From positions 4,278,001 through 4,342,000 of the forward strand of contig JAJHTX010000001.1 in NCBI GenBank assembly GCA_032164295.1: DNA of 64,000 nt, given 5' to 3'. The position numbers were made by a program, and so were the translations under genes. Below, piece after piece: positions 55,359-64,000 of the stretch (position 1 is its first letter; each line of letters starts with the position of its first letter). Under the pieces are notes generated by a model. It saw only the letters and a list, made by a program, of their open reading frames with translations, ran no database searches and was not told where the DNA came from. This stretch comes from Inonotus obliquus (taxonomy: Eukaryota > Basidiomycota > Agaricomycetes > Hymenochaetales > Hymenochaetaceae).

Positions 55359-56678
55359 TCTTTCAACGTGGAGTTCTAAATTGACCGGTTCCGTTTCGTC
55401 CTGTCGTCTCGCCTCCTTTCGCCGTTTCTACCAATGAACCTAAATTATCGCGACCATCGCGTCCGTGCGTTTGGAACCTATTTATATATTTCTCTATGTT
55501 CAATCACTTGCGCAGTAGGAAGCTTGCTTTAACTGGCATTTAACCACGATTTTGGAATTTCCAGAAGCGACTGACGCCAGCTCGTTGAATACCGTTACCT
55601 TGGTTGTCATTCTTATCTTTCGTGTCATTTCTATTCGCAGTGCGGTTGATAATGCTCCAGACATTCGACTACCTTTTGTTTATCTGCTTCGATAGCCTCT
55701 CACTTTCTTCATACGTTACTTGTATTCTCCAGTTACAGGAATGTAGTTCTACAATGAATGACATCTCGGCTCTGGCCCCCTTTCCCTCGGATGTGCTTTT
55801 CTCCCTGGTGGCTGTTTCAGACTTGTATGATAGCACATTGGAAATTCTCAAAGTACGTAACTTCGGTTCTCAGATTTTGCCCATACCATACAATATGACC
55901 GATATACAAGTTGACCTGCGTGGGAAATCTATGTCGTATATATTCAGTGGGTATTCGGGTAACTTTGTTCCTTCATATCGGACGCACAAAACAATATATT
56001 TGTGATATCTAAGAAGTGGGAGCAAGGCAAGAGAACGACGTACCAATTTAGTGGACCCATCAACTTGCTTGTTGTCGTTTGGACCCCACATCTCCTGGAG
56101 AGTGGTCTGCTTGAAGCGCTGAAGTTGTTTTCGATGGAGAAGACCACGGAATAGTCAAGTTCGTCGAGTGAAATCCAAAACTTCACCTGCTTCACTATGT
56201 TGAATGAAAAGGCTCTTGAACTTTGTACAGAGGTGTTCTACTCCTGTTTTATGTTTGACAGTACAGTTGTATTTCTCGATAAAATGACATGAAGACTTTC
56301 TTTGTGTAAAAATAGTTGCACTCTCATAATGCATAAGTCGCCCAATTTCGCAAACTTTGCACCCGCTCCTCGAGTCAAGTCAGTCCGTTCACTCCCACTG
56401 TATGTTACTATGTATTGATAATGATATGACTCGCTCGTGACTTGTATCATGTGACCATATACGTAATCTCCTCGGGATTGAGTCATAATATTATTATTAA
56501 TATAAAGTCCGACATTGATCCGAACCTTCCTTCTTTCCGTACTCGTGCTCGCAAACCGCGCGGCTTCTCTTAAAAACCACCATGTCACGTAATATAATGC
56601 ATTTTATTTCGCAATCGCAATCCCACTCACTGCATCTCTTTCTCTCTCAACTCCCAAGTCAACACAGTTCAGTGGAGG
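55359..56678. other. intergenic, no gene supported
   Basis: 3' flank of the G-alpha gene and upstream region of the next transporter. A hydrophobic frame at 55604-56005 has no continuation or domain. An AT-rich element with TATTATTATTAATATAAAG (about 56490-56508) may be the promoter of the transporter at 56679. Confidence 0.45.
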
Positions 56679-58835
56679 ATGACAGTGACGAATGAACGTT
56701 CTCCCTTGTTGCAACATCATGACCAAGAAGTAGGTCATGTTCAGCAAGTAAAAGAAACTCCCATTCCATGGGGTCAGTTTTCTATCACTCTCATCCTTCA
56801 GCTCGCAGAGCCAATGTCGTCTCAGGTCAGCCTTATCGATCTCGTTCTCTTTCCTCACCTTAATCTTGCTTCATATTCAGGTCATCTATCCCTTCATCCC
56901 ACAGCTCATCCGTGAGACAGGCGTTACCAAAGGCGATGACAAGAAGGTCGCGTATTATGTTGGTATAATGGTTTGTTTCTTTCTCTGTCTTGTCCATCTC
57001 TTTCATGCTTATTTACCCTTTTTCACAGCAAAGCATATTCTTTGCGACTCAGGCACTCACAGTCCTGCATTGGTCTCGCATCTCGGACCGTGTCGGCCGT
57101 AAACCAGTCATCCTGGTCGGTCTTGCAGGACTCTCCCTCTCCATGTTCTGTTTCGGCATGGCAAGATCTTTCCCCGCTCTTGTCATTGCACGCTCTCTGG
57201 TGAGCACGCTCATTGAGGTTCCTACAGCAGTATTATTCCCTGACTCTCCCTCTTTTTCAGAACGGTGCTTTGAACGGTAATATTGGCGTAGTAAAGAGTA
57301 TGATGGGCGAAATGACAGACGCAACTAACGTAGCGCGCGCATTTGCGTATCAGCCCATCTCCTGGTCTACCGGTGCCACTATCGGCCCTTTGATCGGAGG
57401 TGCTCTTTCCTATCCCACGGAGCGCTTCCCTTCTCTGTTTGGAGAGAGCAGCTTCCTCAAGAAGTACCCTTACTTCTTGCCGTGTGCTATTCCGGCGACC
57501 TTTAGTATACTGGCGTGGCTCATGACACTCTTCTTATTGAAGGAAACTAATCCAACAGGATATACCTTTCGGTCCATTTTTGTGAAATTACGACTTCCGT
57601 TTGGCTCTCGCCATGTTCGTTCCGACGCGCTAAAATTAGACCTGGAGTTCGATTCACATGCGAAAGGCTCAATTCCGGCGACGTTACCCCTAAGACGTCT
57701 CCTTACTCGTCCAGTTCTCCTATCCACAGCTGCGTATGCTCTCCTTTCCCTGCTGGACATTGCATACCGTGCTCTACAACCTACGTTTTACGCATCTCCA
57801 CGCTCTTTGGGCGGCCTTGCACTCCCCCCAAGCACAATCGGCGCATTCCTAGCAGTTTTAGGATTTGCGAATGGCGTTTTCCAGGTTGGATTTTTCGCGA
57901 AGTTGACGAAGCGCTGGGGAAATAGAAGAGTGTATCTTGTGGGTGTAGCAAGTGCCGCTCCGATCTTCCTTTTGTTCCCTTTAATGAGCGCTGCCGTACG
58001 TGCAGAAGACACCGCGGCACATACTAGAGACTTGGTGGCCGATGAAGGCAGACTAAGTCCAGTATTGGTCGCGATGGTTGTTATACAGCTTGCCCTGACG
58101 CTTCTATTAAACATGTGCTACGGAAGCGTATTTATTTTGTAAGTTTAGAGCACCCCTCGCAAGCACCACCGAGTTTTATTTTTCCCTGTTAGCATTACAG
58201 CCGCCGCCAACGCGATTCCTTTGAAATCTCAGCACAAGTTGAGCGAAGGCGTGCCCGATCCGCGGCCAGTTATTTCCTCTTCTTCATCCAGCACGACTCT
58301 TATCCCTGAATCGGAAGCAACTCCAGAAGCTCTCTGTTCGCGAAGGTCCGCGGTGAAGGAGCTGCGGGATGCAAAGAAGTCACGCGGGGGAAAGAGAACC
58401 CTTGGAGCGGTCAATGGCCTCGCTCAATGCACGGTTTCTATCATGCGTTGTGTCGGTCCCTACACTGCGTCTGCTCTGTTTGCAAAAGGGCTGACATGGG
58501 AGTACGGGAAGGATGCCGGTGCTGATATTCCAGGAGATGGAGGACCTGTTGCAGATCCACTGCCAGAGACCATCGGTGTCAGTGGGTTGGTCATTGACGG
58601 ATTCACTTCCATATTAGAAGATGGACAGGATTCGTTATTACCAAAAGGACATCCAGAAATGGTATGGAGGAGATTGGGTGGATTGATGGTCTACGCCGTA
58701 ATGATCGGTCTTGTCATGCTCACGCTCATTGTTGGATCCAAGTTGCCGGAAGAACCGTGGAGTTATGCGGAAGAAAGTGAGGACGGAAGTGAAGAGGAGC
58801 AAGAATTCGAAAGAGCTATTGGCGAAGAGCACTGA
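56679..58835 (+). CDS. MFS transporter of the DHA1 / MFS-1 type with long cytosolic loop
   Basis: A plasma-membrane or vacuolar 12-TM major facilitator. The start at 56679 (MTVTNERSPLLQHHDQE) has an N-terminal LLxxHD-type acidic dileucine-like motif (SPLLQ) that can sort to vacuole or endosome. TM1 is interrupted by short introns; TM2-3 carries the MFS signature ISDRVGRKPVILVG. Further segments are NGALNGNIGVVKSMM, WSTGATIGPLIGGALSYP (motif C-like), and TM7 onward after a central loop. Unusually, a long Ser/Glu-rich insert (about residues 445-500, SSSSSTTLIPE) sits late in the protein before the last TM pair, and a second loop carries GDGGPVADPLPE. The C-terminal tail is acidic (EEQEFERAIGEEH, stop at 58835). 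It resembles yeast YCR023C-like and tetracycline/zinc-induced-facilitator-like transporters. The substrate is unknown. Confidence 0.82.
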
Positions 58836-59514
58836 TGAAGATGCCGGCTTCGGGAGCCTATTTTACTTTCAGCAGGCTAGCATTACATGTTGCTTTGCCT
58901 TGCGCAAAATGTATATAGATGTGCATGATAGAGCGCTATAGTTGAAACAAGCAGGGAATGCTATGCGGTCCGGTCCCTGTACATTTTCTATCGCAAAGTG
59001 GTTGGTTCACCCGACCCGCCAGAACGATCACCCATATGGATCGAATGCCGGTGAGTTGAAAAGTCCTATAGAATAAGCAGATCGACGTAGTTACTGCATC
59101 CGTGCTTCAAGCTTATATTTTTATCTATAACCATCGAATGACAACTGGCACGCTTCCAATGTTCCATCACTCACTCAACCACCTTCACAGCGATTCTCTT
59201 ACCTCCTCTATCATTACAAAAGAAATATCCGGCTCGCATGACTTACAGAAGGAACGCAAGGGTTAGCTGGTAAGTTATTTCATCAAAACAGTTCCTCTAT
59301 TGTTATGTATTGAACGTAATTCCAAGAGGCCGCCAACGGAGCTTTCGTTCACCGACCAACGAATGTATAAGTTTCCTCCAGTCATCGCGCAATGACGTCT
59401 CGGATATCCACATACCTCTTGGAATCTTCACTTTTTTGGCCACTGGGCGCCCATCATTTGTTTAGCAACATGTCATGGGCACACTGTACTTTACCCGCGA
59501 ATATCCTACCCAGA
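58836..59514. other. intergenic with tyrosinase promoter
   Basis: Upstream region of the tyrosinase gene, ending at the TATA box. No supported frame. Confidence 0.45.
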
Positions 59515-59521
59515 TATAAAA
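59515..59521 (+). promoter_or_regulatory. TATA box of the tyrosinase gene
   Basis: TATAAAA about 78 bases before the ATG at 59593, followed by a pyrimidine-rich stretch (CTTCGACTTTCTTGTC) fitting a fungal start-site region. Confidence 0.55.
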
Positions 59522-59592
59522 CACCTCATATTTCGAACTTATAGTCCTTAGTTCCAAATTTCTTCGACTTTCTTGTCAACTAGTGGTCTATC

Positions 59593-61812
59593 ATGTCGAC
59601 CAAACATTTCCATGTTACAGGCGTCCCTCTCGTCGGTCCCGATGTTCCTGCTCGCAAGAATTTTGACGACTTCGCCAAGGATACGGACGTATTGAACCTA
59701 TATCTTCTAGCTCTTGCCCATATCCAGAACGAGGACCAGTCGGTATTGACTAGTCACTTCCAAATCGGAGGTATGAAGGATGTTCGCACCATACATTATG
59801 CACTAACGATCGGTCGACTGTTAGGTATACACGGAAAACCATACATTCCTTGGGACAATGTCCAAGGATTGGATAGTCCTACTTTTGGTGGATATTGCAC
59901 TCACGGAAGTGTCATCTTTCCTACATGGCACCGTCCCTATGTCTCGCTATACGAGGTAAAGCAATCGTAATTCTGTTTGGCACAGCTGGTACTAATTGAG
60001 AGTTCAGCAAGTGATCTGGGACAGAGCATCTGCGATTGCGAGTTCGTATGAGGATCCAGGTCTTAAGAACAAGTACCAAGATGCTGCCAGACGCCTTCGT
60101 CAACCGTAAGCCTGAGCGTCCCTTTTGGATCACCTCTCACCACAACCACAGATACTATGACTGGGCCGCAAACACGACTCTCCACCCGCTTCTGAATACC
60201 ACTCAGACTGTCACCGTCGTAACTGCTCCGAAGGGTGAGACCAAACAGATCCCAAACCCTCTGCTCGGTTACAAGTATCATCCTATCGACCCCTCATTCA
60301 CTAATTCGTTCGCCGTCTGGCCGCAAACGCTACGCTACCCATCCTCCACCAATGCTGATGCCCGCAGTCAGCCTAGCCTCGTCCAAAAGTATGGATTTAC
60401 CTTCCTTTATCGATTTCCGCTCTAACAAGTTCTCCGCTAAAATAGTGCAATGGACAGTCGCAGCGAACAATTAAGAGATAGCACATTTGATTTGCTTGCA
60501 TTCAACGAGGATTGGGTGACTATGTCGAACCATACGAGCTCGGGAAATAGTCTTGAATCAATTCATGACTTGGTGCACAACCTCATCGGTGGTAATGGTC
60601 ATATGTCCAGCATCCCGATGGCAGGATTTGATCCTATATTCTTTCTTCATCATGCAAACGTAAGCGATTCCATTTTATGGAGGCATCAACATATAAGAAC
60701 TGAACTTACGCACAAAGGTTGACCGGCTGCTCTCCCTTTGGCAAGCTCTCAACCCGACACTCTGGGTCGTTCCAGGTTCTTCCGCAGACGGGAGTTTCAC
60801 CCTACCGCCCGGACAGCAAATTGACGTTAGCACGGATCTTACGCCGTTCCACATTGATGACATGACCTTCTGGACATCTGCTAACTCTCGTGACACCAAG
60901 TCATTTGGGTATACATATCCAGAGATCAACACGAGCGCGGACCCCGATGAATTGAAGCAGCAAGTCACGAGGGCTGTTACGGAGCTCTATGGTCCACAAT
61001 TTGATGTCTCCGGTGGCGCTCAGTCCGTTGCGGCGGCTACGATCTCGAGCGGGTCGAAGTCCGCTGTTGCTAGTAATCCTTTGACTAATCGTAAGTGCTG
61101 ACTATTACTTCCCTCTCATTTATTTTTGGGCTTCCCTCTTACAATGATAAGTAGCAGGGCATCAGGAAGCGGCCCGCGCATCCAATCCGGGCTATCCCAG
61201 CAAATATCAAGATTGGTTCGTGACCGTTACCGTCAACCCTTACGAATTTTCGAACAGTGGATACGTACACATCTTCCTAAGCGAAACGGTTCCATCGGGG
61301 GACTGGATGTTCGCTCCCGAGCGGGTTGGTGATGTTGGCATCTTCAGAAACACCAGCGGGGAATGTGCGAATTGCAACGAGCGCGAAGCCGCAGGAGAAA
61401 CAATCACTGGACATATTCCCTTAACCCGTAAGATTATTCCAGTGGGTCGTTCGCACGTGTCATACTAATGAAGGCGTATAGGCGTACTGATGAAGAAGGG
61501 GAAGGATATCAATAACGTCGAGGACATTGAGGAGTATCTCAAGAAAGTATTGCATTGGCGTTGTGCACTTGTATGTAGACCACATTTTCGTCACCAGGGA
61601 CATTCGATTCAGTTTTATTGCAATTCTAGGTCGGTGGTACAGAGGTTCCGCTGGAGAGCCTACCTTCTCTGCAAGTCAAACTTTGTTCAGCTATGTGCGA
61701 AAGGCAGGAGCGCAGGGGAGGTCTTGAAGGGTTTCCAAGCCGTCACACTCCTGAAGTTCATCGTTCTGTTACACATGGAAAACTAGGTGGATATGCTTTG
61801 GAGCATGATTAA
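59593..61812 (+). CDS. tyrosinase (polyphenol oxidase, type-3 copper)
   Basis: Oxidises monophenols to o-quinones, starting melanin formation. Start at 59593 (MSTKHFHVTGVP). The CuA site has histidines in IHGKPYIPWD, then YCTHGSVIFPTWHRP, with Cys-Thr-His providing the thioether-linked Cys seen in fungal tyrosinases. YYDWA follows. CuB has HDLVHNLIGG, GHMSSIPMAGFDPIFFLHH and the downstream Asp-Arg (VDRLLSLWQ). All six copper-binding histidines are present. The C-terminal domain (from about 60840) includes YGYTYPEINTS-type sequence, EKYQDWFVTVTVNP-type strands, and IFLSETVPSGDW, ending GGYALEHD at 61812. There are at least seven introns and no signal peptide, as in cytosolic pro-tyrosinases of mushrooms. 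The C-terminal region, which shields the active site in the latent enzyme, is kept. Confidence 0.93.
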
Positions 61813-62071
61813 TGGTCCTCGCTCGTAAAGTGTTTTGTCGTTTCAAAGCTTGATACGATCATTTAGGAACCTAGCTAGTTTAATGAACATGTTTTCTCCT
61901 GCCTGCCATTGGACATAAGCTGTATTCTCTGCCTTACTTTGAAAGACGCTGACACACTGTAAGGCGGACGAGAGCATGACAAGGATCTGGGAACAAGGCT
62001 CGGTCCAAACGAAGTTTCTCTCATTAATAATTTTTCCACTGCTAATAGAGCTTTATCGCCGTTCTGTTATT
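61813..62071. other. convergent spacer between tyrosinase and glutaryl-CoA dehydrogenase
   Basis: Holds 3' UTRs and polyadenylation regions of the two convergent genes. No frame supported. Confidence 0.4.
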
Positions 62072-63651
62072 TCAGTTCGAGAATGCCTGATGTCCCGTTA
62101 TCGCCTTTCCCAAGATGAGCGCATGTACGTCCGCAGTTCCCTCGTACGTATTCGTCACCTGTAAGTTCGCTACGTGGCGACCGACGTGGTATTCATCCGC
62201 ACAGGCATTCCCACCAAGGATGTCTAAAACGATCCGGGCGTGTTGAAGTGCGGAGGCGCAATTCGCGCGCTTGATGAGTGAGATCATCTCCGGTGCTAGC
62301 ATACCCTCCTGATCCTTCAGTCGACCGACTTGCAATGATGCGAGTAATCCAAGGGTGGAAGCCGTTGACGCATCAACGAGTTTCTTCTGCACGAGCTGAA
62401 AGGATGCAAGTGGTCGGTTGAATTGATTACGTTCGAGAGCATAGGCGCGTGTTCGGGAGACACAGTCTTCCAAAGCACCCATTACACCCCAGCTGATACC
62501 ATATCGCGCATTGTTAAGACATGAAAACGCAGACTTGAGCCCGTTGGTGCCCTCGAGTAGTGAATCTTTCGGCACACGGACATTGTCCATGAATATTGAA
62601 CCAGTGAGAGAAACGCGTAGAGCGAGCTTGTTCTTGATTGCAGGGGTGTCGAGGCCAGACAGTTGCTCCTGTGAGCGATCTAAGAGGAATCCCCGGATCT
62701 TTGAATCCCACTTGCAGCGCGCCCAGATGACAAGGATATCCGCAACAGGTGAATTAGATATCCATGTTTTGGAACCGTTTAGGATGAAGCCGCCGTCAAC
62801 ATCTTCGGCTGTCGTTTCCAATCCGGCAGGATCGGAACCGTGATTAGGTTCAGTGAGACCCTGCAGTAAAAATGAATACCATCCAAAAATTAACAAATAA
62901 AGCAATAGCACGTACGAAACAGCCAATCAATTGTCCCTTCGCTAATCGCGGTAAATACGTCTTCTTCTGAGCATCAGATCCGAATGCGTCAATTGGATGC
63001 ATCACCAGCGAGGACTGGACACTCATGGTCGAGCGGTATCCGGAGTCTACGCTGTGCAATTTTCAGAGCAAGAAGTAACACAGTGATATGCACAGGGCTT
63101 ACCGCTCAACCTCTCGCGCAACGAGTCCGTATGCTACACTACTCACGCCTGCACAACCGAACCCTTTTATATTCGGACCCAGTAGCCCAAGATCACCCAT
63201 CTCGGCAAGTATCTCCGGAGTGAACTCTGCATGATACATTAAGCTTTAACAGAGGAAATAAAAAGTATAATTGTACTTTCGGTACGTTGCGCCTCAAGTA
63301 CTCGAGGAAGGAGTCGTTCCTTTTTAAAAAGCAAATCAGTATGAAGTTGTGGTGAAAGCAGAATGGGGCAAACCTGGCAATAGGCTCGGGCGGTATCCCT
63401 GGGACAAGGGCTCAGAGTATATCCCCCTGATCCTCAAAGCTCGAAAAGGACCCACCTAACGGCAATCTCTTCGTCAGTTAGCAAAGACTCGAGGTTGAGA
63501 GGGTCCTGGGGGCGATGTCAAACAATGCCTTTATTAGTCGAATAAGAAAGCGTGCCTCCCAATTGTACTTTGCAAATGTCGAGGCATTTCTATGTAGTAT
63601 CAATCTCTTTGCTCGAAATTGTCTTGATACAGCAAGGGACAATCTGACCAT
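62072..63651 (-). CDS. mitochondrial glutaryl-CoA dehydrogenase
   Basis: An FAD flavoprotein that converts glutaryl-CoA to crotonyl-CoA and CO2 in lysine, hydroxylysine and tryptophan breakdown. Start at 63651 gives a basic N-terminal mitochondrial presequence ([19 protein letters not shown]), then [20 protein letters not shown], the conserved GCDH start, joined by a 50-nt intron with donor GCACGC. Then [32 protein letters not shown] (acyl-CoA/FAD loop) and [13 protein letters not shown], with the catalytic Glu in [20 protein letters not shown] near the end (stop 62072). Length is about 430 residues, normal for the family. At least five exons. All key residues are intact, so the enzyme should be active. 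Confidence 0.9.
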
Positions 63652-63838
63652 GATGGTTGGGAGATGAGTGAGTGAGAGTGGGGAAGGTCCGGGTAACCGA
63701 ATTCCCGATCGCGTGACTCTATTCCACGTGATGCTTCAAGTCATGATTTTTCTGGCCGCCTTTTGCTATAGCACTGTTGCTTCCGCCGTCGCCGATGTAC
63801 ACACGCTACCTCCATCGCGTTACCGTCAGGCGAATACC

Positions 63839-64000
63839 TCAGCGACGACTGGTGAAGGTATCCCGACGATTTCTTGCTTCCATCGAGTCAGTTCCAGCGT
63901 CAGATGGCGTTAATTCTCCGCCCTGCGCTTCTTCGAATTCAAGAGATAACCTTGAAAGCTGGGCATCCGTTGCTGGCGCATCTCCTAGCATTGCCATTCC
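63839..64000 (-). CDS. 3' end of a gene continuing off the right edge
   Basis: The minus strand is open from the window edge to a TGA at 63839. The end is a protein-like Glu/Asp/Ser-rich C-terminus (SRLSLEFEEAQGGE then GTDSMEARNRRDTF). About 53 codons lie inside the window and no start is present. The family is not recognisable from this tail. It is the same strand as the dehydrogenase, about 190 bases upstream of its start. Confidence 0.35.
   Translation of the reverse strand, partial: GMAMLGDAPATDAQLSRLSLEFEEAQGGELTPSDAGTDSMEARNRRDTFTSRR

Noticed and set aside
55604..56005. 133-codon plus-strand frame after the G-alpha gene
   Set aside because: The hydrophobic start comes from T-rich sequence; no continuation, no domain, likely 3' flank.
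63668..63913. 81-codon plus-strand frame near the right edge with a signal-peptide-like segment
   Set aside because: It overlaps the better minus-strand C-terminal frame and lacks a stop-proof continuation or promoter; kept only as a weak alternative.

Overview
The window is nuclear DNA of a filamentous basidiomycete, most likely an Agaricomycete. Genes sit on both strands at moderate density and almost all are cut by many short (about 45-70 nt) GT-AG introns with CTNAC-type branch points. The gene families are typical mushroom ones: DUF6533 membrane proteins, PL14-type secreted lyases, a CYP505-type P450-reductase fusion, a tyrosinase and a divergent G-alpha. No tRNA, rRNA or CRISPR array was recognised.

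Layout, left to right. 0.5-2.6 kb: LSM6 and a TauD-type Fe(II)/2-oxoglutarate dioxygenase, tail to tail. 3.5-7 kb: an unrecognised basic multi-exon protein, and a single-exon protein resembling the fungal DUF7587 family. 7.4-9.6 kb: a DHA2-type MFS drug exporter. 10.2-11.9 kb: DUF6533 copy C. 11.9-14.1 kb: gene-poor, with a diverged direct duplication. 14.1-17.0 kb: a secreted PhoD-like phosphatase. 17.0-21.3 kb: a repeat island with a hairpin element, A-rich open frames interrupted by one UGA, LTR-like sequence and short tandem repeats.

21.4-26.4 kb: three tandem PL14-type polysaccharide lyases on the minus strand. 27.6-32.5 kb: an array of five copies (three intact, two decayed) of an unnamed small secreted, Asp/Ser-rich family with C-terminal hydrophobic tails. 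33.2-34.1 kb: a short protein with a Clr2-like Cys motif. 34.3-38.1 kb: the CYP505-type enzyme. 39.4-48.2 kb: two closely related DUF6533 genes (A on plus, B on minus) pointing toward each other around a small membrane protein and an F-box protein. 49.6-53.4 kb: one possible Ser-rich ORF and then a long gene-poor stretch.

53.5-55.4 kb: a nine-exon G-alpha-like protein in which the catalytic switch-II Gln is Thr and the TCAT motif is lost. 56.7-58.8 kb: a second MFS transporter. 59.6-61.8 kb: a tyrosinase with all six copper-ligand histidines. 62.1-63.7 kb: mitochondrial glutaryl-CoA dehydrogenase with a GC-AG first intron. The last 160 bases hold the 3' end of a minus-strand gene that runs off the window.

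These genes do not form one pathway. The window mixes housekeeping functions (LSM6, GCDH) with expanded, fast-evolving families for secretion, membrane sensing and secondary metabolism, and tandem duplication followed by decay is the main theme. Exon boundaries come from reading splice sites and protein continuity. Where both agree (LSM6, G-alpha, the Clr2-like gene, DUF6533 A and B) the models are firm; elsewhere the given span runs from start to stop codon with introns inside.
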